The notes below the pieces were generated by a model that saw only the letters and a program-made list of their open reading frames with translations, had not been told where the DNA came from and made no database searches. Shown piece after piece: positions 30,101 to 40,449 of a DNA stretch of 64,000 nucleotides. The stretch comes from Hydractinia symbiolongicarpus. Lineage: Eukaryota; Cnidaria; Hydrozoa; Anthoathecata; Hydractiniidae. Made by a program: the position numbers and the translations under genes. Where the stretch lies: the NCBI RefSeq assembly GCF_029227915.1, contig NC_079887.1, positions 5,518,001 through 5,582,000 of the forward strand, in the 5' to 3' direction. Within the stretch, counting starts at the first letter, position 1. Every line of letters starts with the position of its first letter.

Positions 30101-30922
30101 CGGCAGTAATGTCAAATTAAGAAGAATGTTATTTCTTGGAATCCAATTGTCACACTTATAACATTTACAAGGTCACAGTCCAAAATCAGTTCAATTAAGT
30201 CCCACAGTCAATCGTTTCATTGTTAAAAGCGATGCAACCTAGTAATATCAGAAAAATATCGCTAAATACATGTTGGTACAAATATGTGACCCAATCGTTG
30301 TAACTCAAACGGACTGACACCCTTAGAAAGTCAATGAAATGTACTTTTTGAAACTGTCTCTATTTCTTCAGCGCGCTATAACAGCTAGGATTGGTCCCAC
30401 AGTGAGAAATGACTTATTTATCTAAATTTTTAAATGAAGCGCTACCACAGCGCCCAATGTAATCGCTGAGTTTCGGCAGTCATGTCAAATTAAGAAGAAT
30501 GTTATTTCTTGGAATCCAATTGTCACACTTATAACATTTATAAGGTCACAGTCCAAAATCAGTTCAATTAAGTCCCACAGTCAATCGTTTCATTGTTAAA
30601 AGCGATGCAACCTAGTAATATCAGAAAAATATCGCTAAATACATGTTGGAACAAATATGTGTCCCAATCGTTGTAACTCAAACGGACTGACACCCTTAGA
30701 AAGTCAATGAAATGTTCTTTTTGAAACTGTCTCTATTTCTTCAGCGCGCGATAACAGCTAGGATTGGTCCCACAGTAAGAAATGACTTATTTATCTAAAT
30801 TTTTAAATGAAGCGCTACCACAGCGCCCGGTGTAATCGCTGATTTTCGGCAATCACGTCAAATTAAGAAGAATGTTTTTTCTTGGAGTCCAATTGTCTCA
30901 TTTATCACATTTATCAGGTCAC
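27193..30922. repeat. Higher-order repeat: two tandem copies of ~1865 bp
   Basis: The diagnostic variant TTCAAATAAGTCCC at 27206 recurs at 29071, 1865 bp away (five monomers). The sequence downstream of each then matches almost base for base, for example AGATTGTTTATTTCTTGG, CATTCGTTTC and GGTAAGACATCAC. One of the few differences seen is CCCAGTG versus CCCGGTG near the end. The near-identity points to a recent segmental amplification within the satellite. Confidence 0.88.
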
Positions 30923-32500
30923 AGTCCAAAGTTAGTACAATTAAGTTCCACAGTCAATCGTTTCATTGTTAAAAGCGATGCAACCTAGTAATATCAGAAA
31001 AATATCGCTAAAAACATGTTGGTACGAATATGTGACGCAACCGTTGTAACTGAATCGGATTGATACCGTTAGAAAGTCAATGAGATGTATTTTTTGAGAC
31101 TGTTGCTATTTCTTCAGCGCGCGATAACGGCTACGATTGGTCCCACACCACATAATTACTTATTTGTCTACATTTTTTAATAAAGCGCTACCCCAGCGCC
31201 CAGTGTAATCGCTGAGTTCCGGCAATCAGGTCAAGTTAAGAAGAATGTTATTTCTTGGAGTCCAATTGTCTCATTTATCACATTTATCAGGTCACAGCCC
31301 AAAATCAGTTCAATTAAGTCCCACAGTCAATCGTTTCATTGTTAAAAGCGATGCAACCTAATAGTATGAGAGAAAAATCGCTAAATACATGTTGGTACGA
31401 GTATGTGACGCAACCGTTGTAACTGAAGCGAATTGATACCGTTAGAAAGTCAATGAAATGTAATTTTTGAGATTGGCTCTATTTCTTCTGCGCGTCCTAA
31501 CGGCTACGATTGGTCCCACAGCACAAAATGACTTATTTGTCTACATTTTTGAATAAGGCGCTACCCCGGCACCCAGTGTAATCGTTGAGTTCCGGCAATC
31601 ATGTCAAATTAAGAAGAATGTTTATTTCTTGGAGTCCAATTGTCTCACTTATCACATTTTTAAGATCATAGTCCAAAATCAGTTCAATTAAGTCCCACAG
31701 TCAATCGTTTCATTGTTAAAAGCGATGCAACCTAGTAATACCAGAAAAATATCGCTAAATACATGTTGGTACGAGCATGTGACCCAACCGTTGTAGCTCA
31801 AACGAACTGACACCGTTAGAAAGTCAATGAAATGTACTTTTTGAAACTGTCGCTAATTCTTCAGCGCGCGATAACAACTAGGATTGGTCCCACAGTAAAA
31901 ACTGGCTTATTAATCTAAATTTTTAAGTGAAGCGCTACCACAGCGTCCAGTGTAATCGCTGTGTTCCGGCATTCAGGTCAAATTAAGAAGAATGTTATTT
32001 CTTGGAGTTCAATTGTTTCTTTATCACATTTATCAGGTCACAGTCCAAAGTTATTTCAATTAAGTCTCACAGTCAATCGTTTCATTGTTAAAAGCGATGC
32101 AACCTAGTAATATCGGTAAGACATCACTAAATACATGTTGGTACGAATATGTGACGAAACTGTTGTAGTTGAAACGGACTGATACCGTTAGAAAGTCAAA
32201 GAAATGTAGTATTTGAAACTATCTCTATTTCTTCAGCGCGCACTTAAGGCTAGGATTGGTCCCACAGTAAAAATTGACTTATTTATCTAAATTTTTAAAT
32301 GAAGCGCTACCACAGCGCCCAGTGTAATCGCTTAGTTGCGGCAGTCATGTCAAATGAAGAAGAATGTTATTTCTTGGAATCCAATTGTCACACTTATAAC
32401 AATTATAAGGTCACAGTCCAAAATCAGTTCAATTAAGTTCCACAGTCAATCGTTTCATTGTTAAAAGCGATGCAACCTAGTAATATCAGAAAAATATCGC

Positions 32501-35305
32501 TAAATACATGTTGGAACAAATATGTGTCCCAATCGTTGTAACTCAAACGGACTGACACCCTTAGAAAGTCAATGAAATGTACTTTTTGAAAGTGTCTCTA
32601 TTTCTTCAGCGCGCGATAACAGCTAGGATTGGTCCCACAGTAAGAAATGACTTATTTATCTAAATTTTTAAATGAAGCGCTACCACAGCGCCCAGTGTAA
32701 TCGCTGAATTTCGGCAATCACGTCAAATTAAGAAGAAGGTTTTTTCTTGGAGTCCAATTGTCTCATTTATCACATTTATCAGGTCACAGTCCAAAGTTAG
32801 TACAATTAAGTTCCACAGTCAATCGTTTCATTGTTAAAAGCGATGCAACCTAGTAATATCAGAAAAATATCGCTAAAAACATGTTGGTACGAATATGTGA
32901 CCCAATCGTTGTAACTCAAACGGGCTGACACCCTGGGAAAGTCAATGAAATGTAGTTTTTGAAACTGTCGCTAATTCTGCAGCGCGTGATAACGGCTAGG
33001 ATTGGTCCCACAGTAAAAAATGATTTGTTAATCTAAATTTTTAAATGAAGTGCTACCATAGCGCCCAGTGTAATCGCTGAGTTCAGGCAATCACGTCAAA
33101 TTAAGAAGAATGTTATTTCTTGGAGTCCAATTGTCTCATTTATCACATTTATCAGGTCACAGCCCAAAATCAGTTCAATTAAGTCCCACAGTCAATCGTT
33201 TCATTGTTAAAAGCGATGCAACCTAATAGTATGAGAGAAAAATCGCTAAATACATGTTGGTACGAGTATGTGACGCAGCCGTTGTAACTGAAGCGAATTG
33301 ATACCGTTAGAAAGTCAATGAAATGTAATTTTTGAGACTGGCTCTATTTCTTCTGCGCGTCCTAACGGCTACGATTGGTCCCACAGCACAAAATGACTTA
33401 TTTGTCTACATTTTTGAATAAGGCGCTACCCCGGCTAAATACATGTTGGAACAAATATGTGTCCCAATCGTTGTAACTCAAACGGACTGACACCCTTAGA
33501 AAGTCAATGAAATTTACTTTTTGAAACTGTCTCTATTTCTTCAGCGCGCGATAACAGCTAGGATTGGTCCCTCAGTAAGAAATGACTTATTTATCTAAAT
33601 TTTTAAATGAAGCGCTACCACAGCGCCCAGTGTAATCGCTGATTTTCGGCAATCATGTCAAATTAAGAAGAATGTTTTTTCTTGGAGTCCAATTGTCTCA
33701 TTTATCGCATTTATCAGGTCACAGGCCAAAGTTAGTACAATTAAGTTCCACAGTCAATCGTTTCATTGTTAAAAGCGATCAAACCTAGTAATATCAGAAA
33801 AATATCGCTAAAAACATGTTGGTACGAATATGTGACCCAATCGTTGTAACTCAAACGGGCTGACACCCTGGGAAAGTCAATGAAATGTAGTTTTTGAAAC
33901 TGTCGCTAATTCTGCAGCGCGTGATAACGGCTAGGATTGGTCCCACAGTAAAAAATGATTTGTTAATCTAAATTTTTAAATGAAGTGCTACCATAGCGCC
34001 CAGTGTAATCGCTGAGTTCAGGCAATCACGTCAAATTAAGAAGAATGTTATTTCTTGGAGTCCAATTGTCTCATTTATCACATTTATCAGGTCACAGCCC
34101 AAAATCAGTTCAATTAAGTCCCACAGTCAATCGTTTCATTGTTAAAAGCGATGCAACCTAATAGTATGAGAGAAAAATCGCTAAATACATGTTGGTACGA
34201 GTATGTGACGCAGCCGTTGTAACTGAAGCGAATTGATACCGTTAGAAAGTCAATGAAATGTAATTTTTGAGACTGGCTCTATTTCTTCTGCGCGTCCTAA
34301 CGGCTACGATTGGTCCCACAGCACAAAATGACTTATTTGTCTACATTTTTGAATAAGGCGCTACCCCGGCTAAATACATGTTGGAACAAATATGTGTCCC
34401 AATCGTTGTAACTCAAACGGACTGACACCCTTAGAAAGTCAATGAAATTTACTTTTTGAAACTGTCTCTATTTCTTCAGCGCGCGATAACAGCTAGGATT
34501 GGTCCCTCAGTAAGAAATGACTTATTTATCTAAATTTTTAAATGAAGCGCTACCACAGCGCCCAGTGTAATCGCTGATTTTCGGCAATCACGTCAAATTA
34601 AGAAGAATGTTTTTTCTTGGAGTCCAATTGTCTCATTTATCGCATTTATCAGGTCACAGGCCAAAGTTAGTACAATTAAGTTCCACAGTCAATCTTTTCA
34701 TTGTTAAAAGCGATCAAACCTAGTAATATCAGAAAAATATCGCTAAAAACATGTTGGTACGAATATGTGACCCAATCGTTGTAACTCAAACGGGCTGACA
34801 CCCTGGGAAAGTCAATGAAATGTAGTTTTTGAAACTGTCGCTAATTCTGCAGCGCGTGATAACGGCTAGGATTGGTCCCACAGTAAAAAATGATTTGTTA
34901 ATCTAAATTTTTAAATGAAGTGCTACCATAGCGCCCAGTGTAATCGCTGAGTTCCGGCAATCACGTCAAATTAAGAAGAATGTTATTTCTTGGAGTCCAA
35001 TTGTCTCATTTATCACATTTATCAGGTCACAGCCCAAAATCAGTTCAATTAAGTCCCACAGTCAATCGTTTCATTGTTAAAAGCGATGCAACCTAATAGT
35101 ATGAGAGAAAAATCGCTAAGTACATGTTGGTACGAGTATGTGACGCAACCGTTGTAACTGAAGCGAATTGATACCGTTAGAAAGTCAATGAAATGTAATT
35201 TTTGAGACTGGCTCTATTTCTTCTGCGCGTCCTAACGGCTACGATTGGTCCCACAGCACAAAATGACTTATTTGTCTACATTTTTGAATAAGGCGCTACC
35301 CCGGC
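32501..35305. repeat. Higher-order repeat: three tandem copies of 935 bp (2.5 monomers)
   Basis: TAAATACATGTTGGAACAAA occurs at 32501, 33436 and 34371, exactly 935 bp apart each time. At 33431 and 34366 the text CTACCCCGGC is joined directly to TAAATACATG, skipping about half a monomer. At the end of the third copy CCCCGGC continues into the normal CACCCAGTG. The unit is therefore not a whole number of 372-bp monomers, which implies an out-of-register exchange that was then amplified. Confidence 0.9.
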
Positions 35306-36384
35306 ACCCAGTGTAATCGTTGAGTTCCGGCAATCATGTCAAATTAAGAAGAATGTTTATTTCTTGCAGTCCAATTGTCTCACTTATCACATTTTTAAGA
35401 TCATAGTCCAAAATCAGTTCAATTAAGTCCCACAGTCAATCGTTTCATTGTTAAAAGCGATGCCACCTAGTAATACCAGAAAAATATGGCTAAATACATG
35501 TTGGTACGAGCATGTGACCAAACCGTTGTAGCTCAAACGAACTGATACCGTTAGAAAGTCAATGAAATGTACTTTTTGAAACTGTCGCTAATTCTTCAGC
35601 GCGCGATAACGGCTAGGATTGGTCCCACAGTAAAAACTGGCTTATTAATCTAAATTTTTAAGTGAAGCGCTACCCCAGCGTCCAGTGTAATCGCTGAGTT
35701 CCGGCATTCAGGTTAAATTAAGAAGAATGTTATTTCTTGGAGTTCAATTGTTTCTTTATCACATTTATCAGGTCACAGTCCAAAGTTAGTTCAATTAAGT
35801 CTCACAGTCAATCGTTTCATTGTTAAAAGCGATGCAACCTAGTAATATCGGTAAGACATCACTAAATACATATTGGTACGAACATGTGACGCAACTGTTG
35901 TAGTTGAAACGGACTGATACCGTTAGAAAGTCAATGAAATGTAGTATTTGAAACTATCTCTATTTCTTCAGCGCGCACTAAGGGCTAGGATTGGTCCCAC
36001 AGTAAAAATTGACTTATTTATCTAAATATTTAAATGAAGCGCTACCACAGCGCCCAGTGTAATCGCTGAGTTTCGGCAGTCATGTCAAATTAGGAAGAAT
36101 GTTATTTCTTGGAATCCAATTGTCACACTTATAACATTTATAAGGTCACAGTCCAAAATCAGTTCAATTAAGTCCCACAGTCAATCGTTTCATTGTTAAA
36201 AGCGATGCAACCTAGTAATATCGGTAAGACATCACTAAATACATGTTGGTACGAATATGTGACGCAACTGTTGTAGTTGAAACGGACTGATACCGTTAGA
36301 AAGTCAATGAAATGTAGTATTTGAAACTATCTCTATTTCTTCAGCGCGCACTAAGGGCTAGGATTGGTCCCACAGTAAAAATTG

Positions 36385-36389
36385 ACTTA
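36385..36389. repeat. Target-site duplication, left copy (ACTTA)
   Basis: ACTTA precedes the left terminus and also follows the right terminus. The uninterrupted satellite reads TTGACTTATTTATC, so removing the element and one ACTTA restores a normal monomer. Polintons usually duplicate 6 bp. Here 5 bp is certain, and a sixth base (left G) has no match on the right. Confidence 0.85.
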
Positions 36390-36662
36390 AGAGATAGGAA
36401 AATGCCGATCCTAGGACAGCGATTAATATATTCTGTACCACTCCACGTCAATTTATAGATCATCCACGTCAAATCAACGATAGAAGAGTCCATAAAATCC
36501 ATGTGCACTTTACCACTTTACGTCAAATAAGCGGGCATGCTCTATAATATCTGTCCAAAACCCCCTCCCCAGCCGTGTCCCCCGGGCCCACTCCCCGTCC
36601 CATGGGTCCCTACCCACCCTCATCTGTCGTGCCTTATAATTTATAGTGTTATGTGTGTCTAT
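36390..36662 (+). repeat. Left terminal inverted repeat (273 bp)
   Basis: This 273-bp segment is the reverse complement of 52038-52310. I see only two mismatches: AGAAGAGTCC versus AGAAGTGTCC, and GGGCCCACTCC versus GGGCCCCCTCC. It contains three ACGTCAA motifs (36445, 36466, 36520), two of them in a longer shared context ACCACTnnACGTCAA. A C-rich tract at about 36560-36620 has a G-rich complementary strand that could form a quadruplex. An ORF through it on the minus strand (36510-36701) recurs in the other TIR and is probably not a gene. Confidence 0.95.
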
Positions 36663-36685
36663 CTTTACCAGAAACAAGTAAAGAT
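36661..36685 (-). terminator. Hairpin at the 3' end of the leftmost gene
   Basis: ATCTTTAC and GTAAAGAT form an 8-bp stem around a 9-nt loop just beyond the stop of the 36705-37055 gene, at the inner edge of the TIR. A close relative with a 9-bp stem lies at 45666-45690 after the integrase. The placement at gene ends suggests 3'-end formation; this is inferred. Confidence 0.5.
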
Positions 36686-36704
36686 GATTGCAATGTTGCA
36701 AGGT

Positions 36705-37055
36705 TTAGCGCCACATAATGTCATAACTGAAGAATCGATTTTGATGATTGTTTTGAGATTGTTTGAGACCATTTGATCTGACAAAGGCATCACCCTTCCA
36801 ACCATAATCCTTCAATTCATCACAAAGTCTTGCGGGCAACCATGTCTTATATTTATTTCCCATTCTAACTTGAACCTCCGCATACATAGATTTTTCAGAA
36901 AGAGCACCAGGTCTTGATATTTCCATCTCTTTCACATATTTAACAAGGTAAATATCGTTTTTAGGCAGCTCTCTCCACTTTATGATTGGAGTAACTTGTT
37001 CTATGTTTTGTTCAAATTCTTCAACTGTTGGAAAAGCCATTGTGTTTACATTCAC
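36705..37055 (-). CDS. Small conserved Polinton-type protein, function unknown (116 aa)
   Basis: This leftward gene lies next to the left TIR. The protein is soluble-looking, with no signal peptide or membrane segment. It has a central block with NDIYLVKYVKEMEI, then KTWLPARLCDEL, then a VRSNGLKQS segment and an aromatic end. Alternating hydrophobic residues and the small size would fit a compact beta-barrel such as an OB fold, and I recall similar short proteins in invertebrate Polintons, but neither point was checked. A second in-frame Met (residue 6) precedes AFPTVEEF and could be the real start. The 16 bp covering its last codons recur as an inverted copy at 45592-45607. The intergenic region upstream holds a nested inverted repeat. 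Confidence 0.7.
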   Translation of the reverse strand: MNVNTMAFPTVEEFEQNIEQVTPIIKWRELPKNDIYLVKYVKEMEISRPGALSEKSMYAEVQVRMGNKYKTWLPARLCDELKDYGWKGDAFVRSNGLKQSQNNHQNRFFSYDIMWR

Positions 37056-37119
37056 GATTATATCTCTTTATACCACTTTATAAATAACAACACGCAAGCA
37101 GTTTTTGTTATCTACCATC

Positions 37120-37268
37120 TGTCAATCAAACGCTTATAACAATAGGATTTTACATACCAGAAAGTTGTTTACATAAGAAAAAAGTCAAAACGAAAGTAGA
37201 CGTTGCTAAGGATATTTGGTATGTAAGGAATGCATTGTTTCTTTATTGTTATTCCGGCTTGATTGACA
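37120..37268. repeat. Nested imperfect inverted repeat (149 bp)
   Basis: Three pairs of complementary arms are nested in order: TGTCAATCAA (37120) with TTGATTGACA (37259); ATAACAATA (37136) with TATTGTTAT (37244); TTACATACCA (37150) with TGGTATGTAA (37217). The sequence between arms is not matched. It fills most of the 231-bp gap between two leftward genes. It could be an eroded small inverted-repeat insertion or a cruciform-forming regulatory region for the 116-aa gene. Confidence 0.55.
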
Positions 37269-37286
37269 TTTAATTGACGTCATTCT

Positions 37287-38471
37287 TTATCTAAACAAAT
37301 ACCATATGAAATAACCTGTTGTCATAACAATCACAAGAGCGATCTTCTCATCTTCGTGTGTAGGAGGAGTATCTTTGTGGTAAGGTGCAGTAATGTGTTT
37401 ATCTGTAGTATCCACGTGGTGTACGGTGATGTGTTTATCGGGATGGATATCAGGATGATCGGGTGTTACCGGCTTCTTTTTATGTGATTCAGCTGTTTTT
37501 TCGGTAACATTGACCTTTCGATTAATACCAATGGTAAGATCTTCACCCGATATCAAAATCTTGTTGTTGTAACCCACCACACCGGTCTTAATTCTGAGAT
37601 TCATGTCACTAGGTAACATATAAATACCTTGTCCAACCGAATAATCAACCTTACTTGAAGCGTAGTTTAACGTATCCTGATAACGTTTAATGTCCTCCTG
37701 AATATCAACCCTACGGTTAACAATGTCTTCAAGGTTATTCATAAAAACTCTTTGGGCGGTCAGAGCACTTGAATCATTACCAAGGATGGAGGAGCGTGCC
37801 GAGGCCTGAGAACTAAGAACTAGATAGGCATAGGCTCTAACACTGCTAGAGATCTTCACAAGGCCCGTTTTTGTAAATCCATCGGATTTTTCCACAATCC
37901 ACCGCGTCATGGAGTCGTTAGTGAAATAACTCAACCCGGGAGTTGGATAGTCTTTACGTCTTTTTTGATATGAACTGAAAAAGTACTGACCTCTGTATTT
38001 CATGGGGTTGGAATCAACATCATACTCGCCACAGATTTTTAGAAATTCCTCATTTGAATAGGGATTATCATATTGATTAAAACTATTCTCAAAGGGCAGA
38101 GGTGTTTGCAGGCGCTTAATGATTCGTCTAATGTGATAATACACATGAAAACGATATATTGACCTGACCATAGATCTACCATCCTTCAGGTGTTCGGAAC
38201 TTACACCACAGGCACTTGAAGCGCACCAAGTTGCAAAATTTAGCTGGGTTTGCCATAGTCTAAAAGGTTGCTCATTCCAAATTCTCATACGTTGCGCGTT
38301 CTGACTAAGTTCATAATTGGTAAAAATATTAGGAAAGGAAGCGGGGAAAGAGCCACTTTCAGACACAATAATGGCCTGTTTGTACAGATCCCTAGCGCCC
38401 AATATTTGAAGATCCAGCCCTCCATTTGGTTTATATGTCGCATTCGGGTTATATCTGAAAATGTCATCCAT
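37287..38471 (-). CDS. Conserved Polinton protein with His-rich tail and C-terminal anchor (394 aa)
   Basis: This is a leftward gene, divergent from the minor capsid gene with only 38 bp between their start codons. The first ~320 residues look globular, with a Trp/aromatic-rich N-terminal part (GGLDLQILGARDLYKQA, SFPNIFTNYELSQNAQRMR, QTQLNFATWCASSACGVS) and a later AYAYLVLSSQASARSSI segment. Residues 327-375 are hydrophilic with nine histidines and a repeated DKHIT. Residues 376-393 (ALVIVMTTGYFIWYLF) are a tail anchor. I recall similar proteins in cnidarian Polintons but know of no assigned activity. A virion or membrane-associated role is inferred from the company it keeps and from the anchor. 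The His-rich linker could bind metal. Confidence 0.8.
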   Translation of the reverse strand: MDDIFRYNPNATYKPNGGLDLQILGARDLYKQAIIVSESGSFPASFPNIFTNYELSQNAQRMRIWNEQPFRLWQTQLNFATWCASSACGVSSEHLKDGRSMVRSIYRFHVYYHIRRIIKRLQTPLPFENSFNQYDNPYSNEEFLKICGEYDVDSNPMKYRGQYFFSSYQKRRKDYPTPGLSYFTNDSMTRWIVEKSDGFTKTGLVKISSSVRAYAYLVLSSQASARSSILGNDSSALTAQRVFMNNLEDIVNRRVDIQEDIKRYQDTLNYASSKVDYSVGQGIYMLPSDMNLRIKTGVVGYNNKILISGEDLTIGINRKVNVTEKTAESHKKKPVTPDHPDIHPDKHITVHHVDTTDKHITAPYHKDTPPTHEDEKIALVIVMTTGYFIWYLFR

Positions 38472-38498
38472 TCTTTGATTTAAATATATTCACAATCT

Positions 38499-38509
38499 CT
38501 AATATAATA
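38499..38509 (+). promoter_or_regulatory. AT-rich start-proximal element CTAATATAATA
   Basis: CTAATATAATA abuts the ATG of the minor capsid gene. The same 11-mer ends 3 nt before the ATG at 44422. Both lie in short divergent intergenic regions (38 and 44 bp). The position at the initiation codon resembles the late promoters of some large DNA viruses; a promoter role is inferred. Confidence 0.5.
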
Positions 38510-39073
38510 ATGTATATCACAATAAAGGACGTAAATAGCGAGAAGAAAATCTATTTGTATCAACCGATAGACAACTCACATGGTACAAAGGAGGTTGCGA
38601 TCGTGGAGACGTTTTCGGATAATGTTACATATGTAGTTACAGCTACAATAGATATACCCTTGGCTGATGGAGTTACCACGGTTAGGTTACCACAGGGTCA
38701 GCACTACACGGGGAGGGAGTTGAATTCAATCATGAGAGGTGATGTAAAATCAACACAACTAGCTAGAAACTCTAAGTTGAGTAAAATATTCAATCTAGGG
38801 GGTATAACAGAACTACATTTTAATCTTAATGAATTGGATAACTCGTTAAATCTTAAAGATGGTGAATATAGCAACAACCTGATGACATATCATATATCCG
38901 AGTACGGTGGTGATTTTACATATATTGAACCGAAAAATCCGCAATATAAGAAACTAAAGAAAGGTTTACTTCAATCACTTACCATGAGAGTCACAGGTCA
39001 GGATGGTAAGGTGCTATGGGGTGGTATGAAGACAACAGTTACCCTACACATAAGAGATACGGCGGACAGATGA
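38510..39073 (+). CDS. Probable minor capsid (penton) protein (187 aa)
   Basis: This is the first gene of the rightward morphogenesis block, 55 bp upstream of the major capsid gene. At 187 aa it is of single jelly-roll size, with many alternating beta-type segments (VTYVVTATIDIPLADGVTTV, LTMRVTGQDGKVLWGGM) and a final TTVTLHIRDTADR strand. It has no membrane segment or signal peptide. Polintons are known to carry a single jelly-roll minor capsid protein next to the double jelly-roll major one. The assignment rests on size, strand-rich composition and position, since no invariant motif can be checked by eye. Structure prediction showing an eight-stranded sandwich would settle it. Confidence 0.65.
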   Translation: MYITIKDVNSEKKIYLYQPIDNSHGTKEVAIVETFSDNVTYVVTATIDIPLADGVTTVRLPQGQHYTGRELNSIMRGDVKSTQLARNSKLSKIFNLGGITELHFNLNELDNSLNLKDGEYSNNLMTYHISEYGGDFTYIEPKNPQYKKLKKGLLQSLTMRVTGQDGKVLWGGMKTTVTLHIRDTADR

Positions 39074-39128
39074 TACCGTAGCATTAACCGAATTAAAGTA
39101 AAATAAAATAAAAGTAATATGGAATAGC

Positions 39129-40448
39129 ATGGAATACGGGAAAAAGTTAAACCCAGAGCGTTCACTTAGAACCGCACATGGCGTAAAAGGAACGCATCAA
39201 AAAGTAATTGTCACTCACAACCCAAGTGAGATTGATCAGAACCAGTTACTCCTGATTAAGTTCCCTAATTTATGTAACGATGATGTCATTGTTCCGGGTA
39301 CTTCGAAAATAAGTTTCGACATTGATCTCGAGTCAAAAGCTGACACGAAGAGAACATTGGTCTCTAACATAGGGAGGGCAATTGTTAAAAAGCTAGCTAT
39401 CAAGTTCGAGGGTACCGAGATTCTAAGCATTGATGACTTTGATCTTTTCGGGTGCTACAGAGATTTATGGTTAACCAAGTCTGAAAAAAGAAATGCAATA
39501 AGACAAGGTATCATCTTTGATGAAGGGTGTACAGAAAATTGCATGAAACTGAGAGTTGGAGCCGCGGATAAAGACGCATCGGAGGTCGCGGACAAAGCAA
39601 TTTATGATGCATACAAAAATAAGTTCACCATACCACTAGATTTTGAAATGTTGGATAGCACGATCCCATATTATCAGGCTGGATTAGGTAATAGGCTGTG
39701 TTATGAGATAACATTCAACAATTATGACAGGGTAGTATTATCAACACCTACCAAACCTTCGGGTTCCGCCACAGCACCGGCACCGGATGCTAAATACAAA
39801 ATCTCCAACATATCTCTGGAATATGAGATTGTGACACAACCCACACTCGCCAGATTCATCTCAAATGAATACCAAAACATGGCCGTGCTCTATGACAGAT
39901 TCTTAAGACATAGACAAATTAGGGTGGATAAGTCAGACACAACGTGGAATTGGTCGTTCATTACACCATGCAAGTCCCTGAAGGGTATATTGGTTCTGTT
40001 TGAGGAAGAGAAAGCTTACAAACGAGATACAGGAAGGTTCTACAATCCTAAGATCAAAAAGGTATCCGCCATAGTTGAGGGTAAGCCCAACCAACTTTTC
40101 GCTCAAGGGATGCAACCGTTTGAGCATTATGGTGAAATTTGCAAGTATTTTGCGGAGGGCAAACAAAGGGATGGCAATGCTGGTGAAATACAAAAACATT
40201 TGCAATTACATGATGTGAAGGTCGCGGACTACCTAACCACGAAATATGCTCTATGGCTGGATTTCAGAACCATAGATGAAAACTCACTGCATGGGACCGG
40301 TCGACGGATTGAAAATGCGAGCGAGGGCATCACACTACAAGTTGAAAAGACCGCCGAAACCGCGGGATCCTTAAACGCTTACATATATCTAATCATGGAT
40401 GCTCAATTAAATATTCAAAACGGTGAAATTATGGATGTACTATATTAA
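39129..40448 (+). CDS. MCP: Major capsid protein, double jelly-roll (439 aa)
   Basis: This is the main virion shell subunit. Features I recognise from Polinton and adintovirus capsid proteins are an N-terminal strand set with NDDVIVPGTSKISFDIDLES, then IGRAIVKKLAIKFEGTEIL, the CYRDLWLTKSEKRN and RQGIIFDEG segment, FTIPLDFEML around residue 170, the boundary strand ISNISLEYEIVTQP near residue 235, and CKSLKGILVLFEEE in the second half. The length suits two jelly-roll domains of about 200 residues each. No signal peptide or membrane segment is present. The stop codon lies 1 nt before the ATPase start, so the two genes are almost certainly co-expressed. The assignment is from recalled family features, without a search. 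Confidence 0.88.
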   Translation: MEYGKKLNPERSLRTAHGVKGTHQKVIVTHNPSEIDQNQLLLIKFPNLCNDDVIVPGTSKISFDIDLESKADTKRTLVSNIGRAIVKKLAIKFEGTEILSIDDFDLFGCYRDLWLTKSEKRNAIRQGIIFDEGCTENCMKLRVGAADKDASEVADKAIYDAYKNKFTIPLDFEMLDSTIPYYQAGLGNRLCYEITFNNYDRVVLSTPTKPSGSATAPAPDAKYKISNISLEYEIVTQPTLARFISNEYQNMAVLYDRFLRHRQIRVDKSDTTWNWSFITPCKSLKGILVLFEEEKAYKRDTGRFYNPKIKKVSAIVEGKPNQLFAQGMQPFEHYGEICKYFAEGKQRDGNAGEIQKHLQLHDVKVADYLTTKYALWLDFRTIDENSLHGTGRRIENASEGITLQVEKTAETAGSLNAYIYLIMDAQLNIQNGEIMDVLY

Positions 40449-40449
40449 G

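Larger units (their letters stand above)
1..36384. repeat. Tandem satellite array, ~372-bp monomer (left of the transposon)
   Basis: The landmark GCGCTACCACAGCGCCCAG recurs at about 298, 671, 1043 and 1414 and so on, a period of 371-373 bp, so this side holds roughly 98 monomers. Conserved blocks include GTCCCACAGTCAATCGTTTC, AAAAGCGATGCAACCTAGTA, TACATGTTGGTACGA and ATTGGTCCCACAGTA. Monomers differ by scattered substitutions and short indels; one at about 1414-1692 is about 94 bp short, with a deletion near 1457. Variant monomers recur in blocks, so the array has higher-order structure. No gene is supported; the short ORFs at 1385, 7460, 9695 and 11186 are read-through of the monomer. Each monomer carries small inverted repeats (GCGCT-ACCAC-AGCGC; AGCGAT...ATCGCT). 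A centromeric or heterochromatic location is possible but not shown by the sequence. Confidence 0.97.

Noticed and set aside
1-36384. CRISPR array
   Set aside because: The repeats are contiguous ~372-bp monomers without unique spacers of regular length, and there are no cas genes.
36510-36701. A gene in the left TIR encoding a 63-aa protein
   Set aside because: The same reading frame recurs in the right TIR (to 52190) only because the TIRs are inverted copies; the product is low-complexity and runs through the G-rich tract.
36537-36776. A rightward 79-aa ORF across the left TIR
   Set aside because: It overlaps the TIR and the end of the opposite gene, and the product is proline-rich translation of the C-rich tract.
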